A program made the position numbers and the translations under genes. This document shows positions 23,731 to 36,401 of a stretch of 64,000 nt of DNA, piece by piece. The stretch covers positions 8,522,698 to 8,586,697 of the forward strand of contig OZ037765.1 of assembly GCA_964035545.1 (NCBI GenBank). The letters run 5' to 3'. This stretch comes from Bugula neritina. Taxonomy: Eukaryota; Bryozoa; Gymnolaemata; Cheilostomatida; Bugulidae. The notes beneath the pieces were generated by a model, which ran no database searches, was not told where the DNA came from, and was given only the letters and a program-made list of their open reading frames with translations. Position 1 is the stretch's first letter; each line of letters opens with the position of its first letter.

Positions 23731-25528
23731 CTAGCGTATCTCTTTATGTTTTTTATAATAATACAGAAATATGGCAGCTCCTCCAATTGTGACAAGCTAA
23801 AATGTACAGATGATAGTATAGAACTTAATGACCTATTACTATTTAAGCAGTAATTGTATTATTTATATTTTCTTATCAGAACCAATTACAATTATTGAAA
23901 AGTTCTGCATACCTGAAATCCGGCAATAACAGATGCTGTAACTGCAACGGCATACATATGTTTGGTAATAAACTGCAAGAGTGGATCACTGCAGCCCTGA
24001 AATTCATAATAATTATACTATAAATTATGTCCAAAGATTTGACATTATTTTCTTCAAAATTACTTATTTCATGTAAATCATATGACCCCTGGACACTTAC
24101 CTGACTGTACCATGATTGCGGTAGGTTCTGACCACCGCACCCAACATATTCATCAATACAGCAGGAATCTGGAACTCGGTTATGCTGAGGCCATCCATGT
24201 GATTTATACCAGTCTTGGTAACTGTTTACACCACAACACTGGAACTATACACACAAAATTTCTAAACATAAAAATGCTGATCAATACAAGTATTCTATAG
24301 GTAAACAGAAAAGAATTCAGGTTTAACAATTAAGTTATAATAACTGCTCTACAATAAAACCCTTATTATAATGTAATTGCTAAAAATAAGACTAACCTCT
24401 CTCTGTATTATATCCCAGCCTTGCACGACGTCATGTTCATGTTGCGAATCTGATTTATCGCCAGCATACCATTCATTAATAGACAGGAAGAGCTGTTGCT
24501 TGATCTCAAAGTGAGCCTTTAACTATAACATAACGTGCTATGAAAATCTGCAAATTCTACTACTAACATCATAAATTGAGCACTTTTACAGGCTAAATAG
24601 TTTGTGTGCTTATGCATCTATCTATAAAAGTACTTACATGGACTTCCCCAACAAAAGTTGCAACACTGCCAGAAACTTCTAACACAAACAATATTCCAAC
24701 CAGTACACAATACTAAAAAAACAAGTACAAAATGCAAGCAAATTATGAATCAGGTGGCTCATACCCTAAAGTTGTGCTTTGAATTCATTATTTAGCTTGT
24801 ACCCCATACGAGACATTTTTGTATCACTTTCTAGTCGAGAAGCTATGAAAATTAAATTAAATCAAATTATTGTAGGATTAGTGCTACTTACAGTTAAAAT
24901 CAAGCACTTATTCTCTGTCACAGCACCACAACACCCTAAGAATCCCACAATTAGTGAAAGGCATCCAGGAGCAATGAACAAGGCGGAAGGCATTAGTAAA
25001 CTATATCCAGGTGAAACTGTCAGTAGAGTAACGTTGGTTAGATGCAGCCAGATTCCTAGTCCAAGTAAAGCTGCTCCCAGCATCTAAAACAAAGTACATT
25101 GGTAACTATTTTTAATTTTCATTTGAATCAAGAATTTAAAAAATATGATCATGATTGCCCACAAATTGTTGGTTGTACATTTACCAGTGGCACATTCATA
25201 ATAAAGTCAAACCATATTCGCATTTAAAATTATTTTACATTAACCTTGATGTAATTAAAAACATAATGTAGTATAATCATTTGCTGTAGTATAGCATTGT
25301 TGCTATAAGTGGTTTCAGTTAAACAGCTAATGTTTTATTGTATATACTGGTTTCACTCTTTCTGTACTACTCAACCAGTTAACATGTTCTATACACAACA
25401 AAACATATTTATCAGAATCCTACACATTATGCAAAATAACTAATTCTAAAACTCACCCAAAATATAATATTTATACCATACAGTACCCATTTGGAACATT
25501 GAAAACACCTTCTGGTATATACTGCCAT
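23731..25528 (-). CDS. Tetraspanin
   Basis: Seven minus-strand exons, 25528-25457, 25083-24892, 24712-24638, 24522-24397, 24244-24101, 23996-23913 and 23796-23731 (TAG), are all phase 0 and give 252 residues. TM1 is built across the exon 1/2 junction (LYGINIIFW, then MLGAALLGLGIWL). TM2 ends with GFLGCCGAVTENKCL, TM3 is CVLVGILFVLEVSG, and TM4 starts MYAVAVTASVIAGF. The large extracellular loop has the diagnostic CCG, a PDSCC and two further single Cys (GCGG, GCSD), a six-cysteine loop. Tetraspanins organise membrane microdomains by lateral binding to integrins and other receptors. The start ATG gives a short Cys-containing N-tail, as usual for palmitoylated tetraspanins. Overall it resembles the CD151/TSPAN4/TSPAN9 group, but I do not assign an ortholog. 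Confidence 0.95.
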
Positions 25529-27556
25529 GCTTTAGTTGGTTGATGGCGTATAGACTTTTGCCAACATAAGGCTACAAATAAAAAATAGCTTAGACAGTCA
25601 TACAACAGCAATAACAGCAGTCTTACAGCGTTTACAGCATTGAGGTTGTTTTTCATCATGTGTAGAAATATGCCGAAATCAAATTTTAAAAAAATAGAAA
25701 TTTAGTGTTTGATTCAAATATTATACATATCATTAGCCTTTGTCAAGCATAATTTATTTTGATGAGTACTATTATCTGAAACAATGCTGATGTGTAAAAC
25801 TAAAAGTAAATGCAAAATAAAAATAAAAATTGATTAGCTTAGAATCGTACTTATAGTTATAGTTATTCGTCAAATCTTAACGAAGACTAAAAGTCAAACT
25901 TGAAGACCAAGATAAATATAAAATACCAATAAGCAATAACTATAATTATAAGTATAACTGTAAGTATAAGTAAAATGCATTTTCACATCTCCTATTACTA
26001 TTACTATTAGTAGGACTATTAGTATTATACTTAAAATTACTAGGCTATTACTATTAGTATTAGTATAACTGTAAATATTATAATCATATTCATTAAATTT
26101 AATAATAATATAAATATTATTAACATTATCATTATAATTAATATTTATAATTATATTATATTTAACTAAATCTAATATTAAAATTGTATTATAATTATTG
26201 TTATTATAATTATTATTATGTTTACCTTTACTTCTAGTTTATTACCTCAGTTTATTACCTAGTGATTTACAATTACTGATAGTCTTAGTTAGTGATAGTA
26301 TGACTCATACTATTAGTATTAGGCTACTATTAGTAATAGTATTCAGACTGTCATACTATGAGTATCAGTATGAGTCAATCATCAATCATAATATTTCATT
26401 CTCAATCACAATCACAATGTCATACTGATACTCAGTCTCATAGTGATAGTGATACTCATACTGATACTTATACTTATAGTTATACTTATAGTTATACTGA
26501 TACACAGTGAAATAATTTTGAAGTAATAACTTATGCTAAATATAATACTAATACAGTAATAGCATTAGTATTACTATGACCATTGGTAATTATTTAGTAT
26601 TAGTAATACTAATAATAAAACTGCGCCTGCTGTAATTCATAGTAATTCGTACTTGTAATTGAAATTTGCCAGTTCTCACTTCAACTAGTGTAACGGAAAT
26701 ACTCACAAAAGAAAAAAACCGGATCTACTACTCATAACATAAAATGTTTCTTTTGTGAAGTCTCCCAACATGTTACTAAGAGGAGGTAACTTTATAATTG
26801 TATTATATCTTTTCTTGCTTTCAACACTGAAAATAATTATTTCAGTGGTTTAGTTGATTGGGATCTTCAGATTTAAGGTGGATGATGTTCAAACAGGATT
26901 GTCCTCTTGAAAAATAAAGATTTGTTAAGATAATGTCTTAAGTGCTACTTAAAGTAATGTTATGTTGAAATCTTGGGAAAGTGACAACTACTGTGAATGT
27001 TATTTTGACTATGCTTTCCTCTTTCAGCTGTCATCTCGTAGTTTGGTTTAGTATAGTATAGTATATATAGATGCAAATTAGATATTGAGTGTGCTAAAGC
27101 TAAAAGAATGGCAGTTCATTTATTTATACAAATGGCTATTTATATGCATCAAAGAAGTTATGTCAGAAAATAGGACTTGTAGCAGTAATTTTATTTTTTT
27201 AGGTAGCAGCTATTTAGCGTGCAGTTGAGGTAAATTATCTAACAAAAACAGCTACATTGTATTCCAGGTAAAAAGGGTCATGCAGGTAATATAAGTTTAT
27301 AGATGGTGCTGATGTATTTTTGTGTGTGCTAAGCAGTTCACATGAAGTAAACAGATTCATCGTGAAAATGTAATTACCATAGTTTAAAATTAAGAAATAA
27401 GACATTATAATATTATAGTGTATCTTTACAAGTTTAATTTTGTAATTTACATAATTAAAGCATCAATATATAAAAGCTGCGTTTAGTCATTTACATCATC
27501 ATAATATATAATGCATGTCCTCCTTTAGGGAAAGATGCTAATACTCAACTATCCAA
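25529..27556. other. Intergenic region between the tetraspanin and eIF2D genes
   Basis: From 25850 to about 26620 it is degenerate hexamer and trimer simple sequence. The rest (26640-27550) is AT-rich without exon-like segments. It includes the tetraspanin upstream region and the eIF2D 3' flank. Confidence 0.5.
25850..26620. repeat. Degenerate ATASTS/ATTAGT hexamer repeat tract
   Basis: The same hexamer vocabulary as at 14461-15000 (ATACTG, ATACTC, ATAGTG, plus ATACTT and ATAGTT) is clearest at 26410-26510. The left part is TATTACTATTAG-type and ATTATAATTA-type sequence. It has no coding capacity. Confidence 0.75.
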
Positions 27557-30500
27557 TTAGGTTGGTATATCCAAATATTTTACTGGTATTCTGTATTTTT
27601 CTACAAAAATATTTAAAAACTTTGTTAGAGCAACTTGTAAAGAAATAAAACAATACATACAAATTAGCTATTCAAGACTTCCAGTCATCATTAGAATTAT
27701 ATATATTATAGTATATTCTGTGAATTTAATAACTTCACACAAAGTAGGTTTTCAAAGGCCTGAAACCTCACCGATCTGATGACTAGTTAGTATGGGGTAA
27801 ATGAAAACAGGTGTGCATGTAATTCTATGCATGATTTGAGGTAAATTAGTCATGGTAAAGTATATATAAACACAACTACCCCATAACAGTCATTCAAAAC
27901 TGATAGAAATTTAAGGACGAAATATCTCCTTGAATATTTCATTGAACTTTTAATTGAATTGATTACGTTAAACTATTAAATTATTCTATGCTTTAAAAAC
28001 TTCTATTTAGGTTATAATATAAAATTTATTGTATAGTAGTTTGACATGAAAAGTTTTACCTTTGAGTAGTTTATGTACAAAAGCTGTGTGGTTTCCCTGA
28101 GCAAGAACTTGTGGGCCAGTCTTAGCATCCTGCACTGAAGTACTGCAAGCCTTTGTAGAACGCATTTCCTTAGCCATTATTTTCAAATCAATGCCAAATT
28201 TATCCAAGTTGTTGATTAGAGTAACCTAAAATGTACCAAGAAAAAAGGTAAACAACTGATTTAGAAAACATGTAATAAAACTTATAAGAAATGAGACGCA
28301 GTATAAAGATCTGTGCACCTTTTTATTTCCAGATCTTGTCACCACCTGAACATTGATAGGGGGAGGAGTTCCTTTCTTAATAGAGGTAGCTCCATTAGAG
28401 TACGTGATCTTATAGACAGCACCGAGAGCATGACTCAACCTAAGAGAAGACAACATACATCTATACTTATTTGACACTACACATGTGCTAAATGTCAACA
28501 TATTCCACAAACTATATGGCACTTTAAATTAAGGCATTATGGCACTCATCTAGAGGTTTATAAATACCAAAAAGGGTTGCAATTCTATAGCATTAATAAA
28601 AAAACTCACGCAGGTTTTTAGTCACCATCCCTGTGAGAAAACCCCTGATGGAAAGGGTTTTTATTAAATCAGGCTAAGGACTTATTCAAATGAGGCACAG
28701 GAGCAATTATGACTGGATGCTCTTCCTAACATCACCAATGGCCTTTGTCAGGGCTCGAACCCATGACTTCGTGCTTACTAAGCAAACACTCGAACCCCTA
28801 GACCACGGCTGCTCCTTCTATAGCATTAATAACATAAACTAAATTGCTATAACTTAGCACCTTACAATTGCAGTCAAGAGTCAATTAAAATCAATGAAAT
28901 GAAGAAAAATAAACATAAATTTATTTGATAAAGATATTAAAATATAATGCCATTTTAAAACTCAATTACACTCTTGACGTTCCCTTAAATAACGAATATA
29001 AACCTCAGTTTCAAACTTGTATTATAATGAACAAGAATTACGAGACTATGAAACATGGTTATTGTGAACTAAATTATGCATTGTTAAGTTTATATTATAT
29101 TTTGCAAAAAACAAATGCTAAGTATAATAAATTTATTCAATCAAAGACGATCAGTCTATTAGCCCATTGCAAGTCACATGACTACAATAGTGATAGTAAC
29201 AAGCGTTACCTCTCGAACAGGATGTTCCATTTGAGATATTCTACATAACCCTCCTTTTTCTTAACTACTATGTCTGTTAGTACCCCGTCCAGAACCACTA
29301 GCCTAAAATTAATTATATACAATAATCAATAATCTTAACAGGACATTAACAAAATCATGTCAAAATGAGCGTAAGTGCCGACAATATTAAAGCTGAAAAC
29401 CAATGCTAATAAAAATTTCAAAAGCATCAAAACTACAAGATTCACTTTTAAGACAAAAATAATAATGATTTTAGTCTGTAACAATCCATGAAATTAAAAC
29501 TAAGTACCGTTTTATTGAAATATGAAAGTTGATAAACTTTGTCCCTTGACTAATAAAAACCATGATATATTTTTAAATAGTCTAAAAGCATCAGTAAAGT
29601 GGGCAAGATTTTAGTTTCATGCTTAAAAAGTTTTGAGTTGAAATCAAACTTGAGTAAATTATGTTTAGTTTTATTCTCTGCAGCAGATTTAATTTACATA
29701 AAAACATCATAACAGAAACATGAAAACTTGTTAGCTGCAAATGGTACCTAAACATTTAGAACTGAATAAATTCAAGTAGCAGATGCTCCTTGAACAATTT
29801 AGGTAAACGAGCAGCATTGATACCTACTGTTTGTTTTCTGTATGTTGGAGATTATTTTTCTTTACATATTCAGTTACCAAGCTTCTCATTTCAGTTAAGG
29901 ACAGGGTGTCACCTTTACTACAAATATACAACTAAATTATATAAACTATATAGATTACAATCAACTATGCAGAAAATAGGTGTCTTTCAACACTAGCTTT
30001 AATACAAAATTAAATTTTAGATAGCATTTGTATAATTCATACAATAAAATACATCATTTCATACAACTAACAGGTCAAGTATTTGTGGAAATAACATAAA
30101 TATAAATGTAGTCAATGCATACACGGGGGGGGGGGGGGGGAATCCCGATTAATCTACACAAAACGAAAAAACCAACAACAACTAAATACCAAAAAGACAA
30201 TTGAAAATTAAACACAAACATGAAATATTAGCGCAATATTAGAGCAAGAACAAGCAACTTTGAAATCATTGCCAGCACAATATCTTTCTCCAGCACTAAT
30301 AATACATACTAGACTTACTTAGTCACAGTATTCCAGCTCTACTAACCTCAGTCCGAGCTTACAGAACAGTGGTAGGGTTTGAGCATTAATAGAGAGCAAC
30401 TCTACTATTTGCGGAGGTTCATAAACATACTCTTGGGTATCATCTGGAGCTGAGTCTATTTCAACAGGAAGGGGCCAAGGCCGGAATCCCAGAACTCTGA

Positions 30501-33500
30501 ATAAAACATTACACACATTATCTTAACCTTACAGCACACAACTATGCATGCTCAAACACACTTTCCTTGTTTTATATTTCCTCAAAGTTTCAAAATCCAA
30601 ACCACAATTATTGACAATTACTTTTGCTATTACAAATTAAACACAAATATGTATACCTGTCATGTGTAGGGTTTGTACTCATCACGCTGTGCACACCTTT
30701 GGCTGTTTCCTTTACATCAAGAAAACCCTCACTTTGCATTTCCGTCAGAAATGGTCTCAACTGCAAAAACAGAAGCAGATGTTTCACCTGCAGTGGAAAA
30801 ATTTGAAAAATGAAAATATAATTACACGCAACCTCAACTCAAAACTTATACCAAAACAACAAACCTTTTTCCATTTAGTTTTCTTAAGATCTAATGTTTC
30901 ACCAGGTGGACTAAAACACAACCACACAAATAGCTTATGCAAAGATGAAACATGGAACTAGCAAATATTCAAGAGCTGTTGCTAGGAAAATAACTAATAC
31001 ACTTACATTTACAATACGACACCTACTTACCAGCACATCTACAATACGACACCTACTTACCAGCACATCTACAATACGACACCTACTTACCAGCACATCT
31101 ACAATACGACACCTACTTACCAGCACATCTACAATACGACACCTACTTACCAGCACATCTACAATACGACACCTACTTACCAGCACACCTACAATACGAC
31201 ACCTACTTACCAGCACATTTACAATACGACACCTACTTACCAGCACATCTACAATACGACACCTACTTACCAGCACATCTACAATACGACACCTACTTAC
31301 CAGCACATCTACAATACGACACCTACTTACCAGCACATCTACAATACGACGCCTACTTACCAGCACATTTACAATACGACGCCTACTTACCAGCACATCT
31401 ACAATACGACACCTACTTACCAGCACACCTACAATACGACACCTACTTACCAGCACACTTGAACAAAATCTCGAAAGAAGGCAGACGTCAGCATAGGAAG
31501 ACTCGACTGTTTTACTTTCTTCTTCAAGGCATATAAGAAACACTGAAGCAACTTGGTGTCTTCAGTTAGCTTACTGAATTCAGTCTCTTCTCCTGTCTTA
31601 GTTTCAATAACATTACTGGCACCCAAGTTGTCGGAAACGGCAGCATCATTTAATGCTGACTCGCCAGTAGTAACTGAATCAACACCAGCAACACTAGTAG
31701 CTGCAACTTCACTGGAGTCTTCAAGCCCACCATCAGCATCACCTGCACAAAGTGTGAGGCCTTGTGACTGACTCGCAGAATGTTCAGTTCCATCTACAAC
31801 TCAACCAACAATAAACCTTTTCTACTAGTGTTTAGCAAATACAGTGAAGTTTGAATTTTATACATCAAAAATAATTGACAAAATGTATCTTTTATGATCG
31901 AGTTAAATAAAACATGTATAGGGTTTTTATATAAAATATATAGAGATTAAATTTCGATTTACCTGCTGTTTGTGCAGGTAATTCGAGGGACTGTATAGTG
32001 TTTGTCATATCTTCTATTTCATGGACTGAAGACTCTATTTCAGGTATATTCGGTACAGATACTTTACTGCCTAGCATCCTATGTACCCAAAACATAAATA
32101 GAACTACTGCAACACCTCTGGTATACAACAAGATATTCCCCGATACATGTATCAATATTTAAGTTATCCAATCAAGAGTATCCAAGTTAGACTCAAGTCT
32201 ACACCACATACTCACCATAAATGATCACCGTAGTAGTGTCTAATAGCCACACCTTTACCTCGCATACCAGAGCTGTACATAGACTGACCGTCCATGCAAG
32301 TTTCTCCTATAGCTAGTGCTGCCCTTACAAAAAGCAAAGATCAGCAAAGTTATAAATCTGGGATATAACAGTCAGTCATTGTTATAGTGGTAAAACCATC
32401 AGTCATTATTATAGTGGTGACATCACCAAAGATTTACTAACCTGTTACCCACAGCGTTTACTGCCACAGCCATGGCTGACCTTATATGAGAGAATGTATC
32501 GGGTGTAACTTCACTCTTGGAAACCACACCCGGCAGCATGAGATCTGAAAATAGAAATAACTGCATGCACATGCCCACCATACAATATATTGAATTTGTC
32601 AACGACTATTAGTTGGACCACAGTTTGAATAATTAAAGTAATATTGATAATGATAACTCTGAGGGCAATTATCCTTTTAGGATGTGCATGATTAGAGGCT
32701 CAGCAGTGCTATTTTTCGGATATATGTCTCTGGCCAATTATTCTGAAAGCTGGCAAAATATTACCAAAAAATAGATAAACAATGCTAGCTAAAAAAAATC
32801 TCTTTACCATGAACTTCTTGAATCTTTATATTGTTCATAACAAAAGGTAAGAAATACCCATTCTGCTATAAGATACGCAGAGTAAAGCTCCCTACCTGCT
32901 CCACCATATATCTTGTTAATGACTGGCAACCATGTAGCGAACGAGTACAAACATTCAGGGTGATTCCATGCAGTATACACTAGATTGATAAATGAGATAA
33001 TGTTAATGATTTATTATCGACATGAAATATGATTTTAGAAATCAGCAAATATAGTCACTAAGATGAGCAACAAATTATAATAAAAAAAAATGATTATTTC
33101 ACAAAGCATTTAGAATTTAATAATTGTAAAACAGAAATACTTACCAGAAGGGTAATAGATTTGAGCAAATTCAAAAAATACTGGTTGCTTTGCCGTCAAA
33201 ATAATAAAAGCTGGCTCCCCATTATGCAATGAGACTCGCACTTGTTGAACATCAGATTTTTGAGGTATTAAAGTTGTAAGTATGTCTGGAGTAAACAGTG
33301 GAGACTGAGCAGAAATTTCAGCACGGATTCTTTTTCTAGTAAAATATTTAGCCTTAGTAATCTTTGTAAAATATGCATTAAAACTTATTTATTACAGACA
33401 TAATTTAATAATATAGCATGAAATAATTGCGATGTTTACACATTTGAACTATTCATTAGATACAAATAATTTTTTTATTGCTGTAGCTCTTCAATTCCTA

Positions 33501-33595
33501 CTTGATTATTATAGCAACTTATTATAAATAAACAATTACCTATCACTGCCTTTAAGCACAGTTTGAGACTTGATGTGAAATGGCTTATTGAACAT
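27557..33595 (-). CDS. EIF2D: Eukaryotic translation initiation factor 2D (ligatin)
   Basis: Fourteen minus-strand exons: 33595-33540, 33335-33145, 32979-32896, 32544-32442, 32323-32216, 32078-31963, 31793-31451, 30910-30865, 30760-30657, 30496-30347, 29302-29210, 28439-28319, 28225-28060, 27600-27557. All are in phase, giving 574 residues (human 584). The N-terminus MFNKPFHIKSQTVLKGSD, a PUA region with RGKGVAIRHYYGDHLW (about 150-180), an acidic linker, a SWIB/MDM2-like domain (LQCFLYALKKKVKQSSLPML), and a C-terminal SUI1 domain (SGNKKVTLINNLDKFGIDL) match eIF2D. In known animals eIF2D binds the 40S P site, delivers initiator tRNA independently of eIF2 and helps recycle post-termination 40S complexes. 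Intron 7 begins with a 30-bp minisatellite that repeats the splice donor. A SINE lies in intron 11 and a G16 run (transcribed as C16) in intron 10. Confidence 0.97.
28600..28815 (-). mobile_element. tRNA-derived SINE, copy 1, with 17-bp target-site duplication
   Basis: Read on the minus strand, it starts GAGCAGCCGTGGTCTAGGGG (box A-like) and has box B GGGTTCGAGCCC about 50 nt later, then a tRNA-unrelated body ending in GTGAGTTTTTT. The 17-bp direct repeat TTCTATAGCATTAATAA flanks it exactly (28583-28599 and 28816-28832), which shows retroposition. A second copy lies at 53951-54146. It is in an eIF2D intron. Confidence 0.88.
30125..30140 (+). repeat. Poly-G run (G16) in eIF2D intron
   Basis: Sixteen consecutive G on the plus strand (C on the eIF2D transcript). 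Length may be uncertain because of sequencing error in homopolymers. Confidence 0.85.
31001..31460 (-). repeat. 30-bp minisatellite repeating the eIF2D exon 7 splice donor
   Basis: Fourteen full 30-bp units fill 31021-31440, with partial units at both ends. Each unit on the plus strand is ACCTACTTAC followed by CAGCACATCTACAATACGAC with few variants. On the eIF2D strand each unit reads GTGCTG|GTAAGTAGG, the same 12+ bases as the real exon 7 donor at 31451/31450, so there are about 15 identical GTAAGT sites. Each unit also has a TATTGTAG acceptor-like segment 8 nt before the donor. The 30-bp period keeps frame, so long low-complexity open frames appear on both strands; they are not genes. The eIF2D frame meets an in-frame TAA immediately past the first donor. 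Confidence 0.95.
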
Positions 33596-33941
33596 GGTCC
33601 AATTTATGACTGAATCAACTGTCTAGTATCTACAAAATACATGGTGCAAGTGCATAAAACGTCAGATTTTAATTCCAGTGTTTATAAACTCAAAATAAAC
33701 ATACTTTTATCTTTTAAATTGTAAAAGGCTTCTATCTAACATAGGTATCTTCATTTACTATTTAGTGTTCTACAGTAGTTACTAGTTAGACTTGGTGCTA
33801 AATTTCTTTTTCACAAATGATCACTAAATTAGTATTACACCTACAACTTCTACCAATGACTATAGTCATGAGTATCAGCATGTTAATGCTAATGTAGCTA
33901 TCAAACTTCACAGTTAACCAATACTAAGAAACTGACAGTAA

Positions 33942-34285
33942 GCCTAGGGCCACACGGTGCGTATTTTCGCACGCGAAAATTGAAATCACAAGTAGCAAAG
34001 GTGTCCACTGTGCGCGTTGAGAAAACCGTCGCACTTGTCGCTCTGCATTTTCAACGCAAGTGCGAATCGTCTCTGTCGTCGTCACCTACTTGGCTGGTAG
34101 GTATTCAGCGAGCCCAAATTTCTTTATTTAGTGCTATATTCCAGTAAATTGCGTTTTATTGAAAGCGAGTGCGATTTAAAAATGAAAGCTTTATTTACCA
34201 CGCATCACTGACGCTACAGTGGACAGCTTTGCTACTTGTGATTTTAATTTTCGCATGCGAAAATACGCACAGTGTGGCCCTAGGC
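33942..34285. mobile_element. MITE with about 70-bp terminal inverted repeats and TAA target duplication
   Basis: Left arm (33942 to about 34012) begins GCCTAGGGCCACAC and contains GTGCGTATTTTCGCACGCGA. The right arm (about 34214-34285) is its reverse complement with a few changes. TAA lies directly on both sides (33939-33941 and 34286-34288), as expected for PIF/Harbinger-type elements. The interior has CG-containing sequence with a second short inverted motif but no ORF. Superfamily assignment rests only on the 3-bp duplication. Confidence 0.8.
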
Positions 34286-34289
34286 TAAG

Positions 34290-35270
34290 AGTAAGTATAA
34301 GTGAAAGTATATACTATAAAATGAATTCATTAACTAACTTTAAACACCAATAAAACTATTCTTTATCATACTTAACGAACAACTAAATCACCGCAATTAT
34401 TAGCATTAAATTTAGTATTAGTATTGCATTCACTAATACTATTAGTATTAGTATTTGTCTTTAATGAGTAATGACACCGTAATCGGAGCACTACTGGTAC
34501 TAGTATTACTAGTTCCTGCTCGTGTTACTGCTAGTTCTATTACTAGTACTACTACTGCTGCAGTTACTACTATCATTACAACTATTAGTTGTTGCCGTTA
34601 ACTTTCAACAATCACAAAAATCAAAGGAAATGTCAGTCAGTCTCAATGTTAATTTTTAATGCTTATACCGACATCAAATTCAATATAAATAGTAAATTAC
34701 AAAATGGAAATGATTCTGATAACTCATACAGATACTCAGTCTCATAGAGTCCATATTGATACTGCTAGTCATACTTATAGTTAATGTTATACTCATGGTG
34801 ATACTCATATTTAATTTTATACTGATGGTCATACTCATGGGATAGTCTAAGACTAAGAGTAAGTTAGTAGTACTAGTTACTGAAATCGAATACTCCCATT
34901 CGCCTTCGGCATTCTCATTCGGCATTCAGCCATTCTGATTCATAGAACACTTGGGAACACTTAAGAAGTGCCTCGTTTGTTTTAAAGTGTGAGTATAGGC
35001 TAATAATCATAATGATAATGTAATACTAACTCTAAGTCCAAGCACTAGCAGTAATTCAAATTGATACCGATTAGATCTGGTGGTTGGATTAATTATTGAA
35101 TTTGATTTGGTGTCAGTGTAAGTGCTACTACTAATACTGTATTAACTGCTAACTCTAAGTAAAAGTTACACTTTGACCTACAGTCACACTCTGACTCACA
35201 GTCAGTGTCACTGTCTCACTCTCACAGTCACTCTCACTCTGAGTCTCAGTCTGATTGTTGCATTTGTAGA
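34290..35270. repeat. Degenerate hexamer/trimer simple-sequence tract
   Basis: Contains ATACTCATGGTGATACTC-type hexamers (34720-34850), ACTACTGCTGCAGTTACTA-type trimers (34490-34600) and CTCACTCTGAGTCTCAGTC-type sequence (35180-35260). This is the same style as at 14461-15000 and 25850-26620. No gene. Confidence 0.65.
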
Positions 35271-36401
35271 TGAGGCGTTATCTTTTTGCTCTCAGTAGAA
35301 GAAAATATTTTTGATTCCGTTACACAGATTATTTTTACGTTTTACTAACAATTTTTAATATTATCAATATTTGTAATTACAATTTGATATAATATCATTA
35401 TACATTTATTATTTTATAAGAGTTCTCAACGAGTATTCACTCACACATTCATTCGTGGAATAGCTCCATATCCATAAAAGCAATAGAAATGTGTTATCTG
35501 AAAGCTCTGTAAGAACACATGCTTTATAGTGGGATAACTCTATATAATATAAAAATTATCTAAGAATAATGAGTTAAATTTCAAAGTCTATATTTATGCA
35601 GAGTTATCTTCTTCCCAATGCCTGCAATAAAATCCTATGCAGCATTCAGTGCAATGATCATTTATGATCAAATTTATGACAATAATGGTTGCATTTGACT
35701 TCGTGAATTTAACGTCCGCCCACTAGCTTGATCCTAACCTGTTATTCTCCACTCATGTGGGATACAAAAAATTACGCGAAGACGTCTTGTAGTTTCATTT
35801 CCGCGATACTTTGCATTAGGTGTGATTCTTATACTTATACTAAAATTGTTTATAAAATTAAATCTATCAATATGTAAATTAAATATTATAAATAACCCTG
35901 ATTGACATTTGACATGTATTGAATTGTGCTAATGGATTATGCATGCAAACATCAATTCATCATTTTAATTGATCTTTAGGTATGTTACTGTGAGTGTGTT
36001 CGTGTTACTGTTACTGTTAGTCTAAGTCTTGCTAAATGCTGGTGTGATGTTTTCACTATCAGTTTTGCATTCAGTTTCAGCATTGTCATTGTGCCATTGT
36101 TAATCGTAATGAAAAGTTAATGTTATACTTAATCTTATAAGTTATAGTTGATATTGTAAAACATTAAAACTAGCAGTTACTGTTAGTGTTACACTTACTG
36201 TTAGTGTTACATTGAGTGTAGCTGAATCAAAAGGCTGAATCATATTATTTATATTCATGTTTAATTTGAGTATTCATATTCATTTCATCATTTGGAATAC
36301 GGGTAGGGTTATTTAATTTTATAATAATCTTAATATTATAATAAATATAATATAAACCATAATCTAATACTAATACACTTACAGTAATAGTAATTCAATA
36401 T

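Larger units (their letters stand above)
33596..36401. other. eIF2D upstream region with MITE and simple repeats
   Basis: No coding exon is seen. It holds a MITE at 33942-34285, degenerate hexamer/trimer simple sequence at about 34290-35270 and 36000-36390, and AT-rich sequence between. The LTR retrotransposon starts at its right edge inside simple sequence. Confidence 0.5.

Noticed and set aside
31001-31460. CRISPR-like array
   Set aside because: Units are contiguous with no spacers, the DNA is eukaryotic, and the unit includes a splice donor. It is a minisatellite.
30935-31543. Long open frames on both strands (202 and 183 residues) with 10-residue repeats
   Set aside because: They are the 30-bp minisatellite read through; the period is a multiple of three and has no stop in those frames. 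The first part is eIF2D exon 7 in the wrong frame.
34680-34925. Minus-strand ORF rich in Met, Ser, Thr, Ile
   Set aside because: Simple-sequence translation of the same kind as at 14341.
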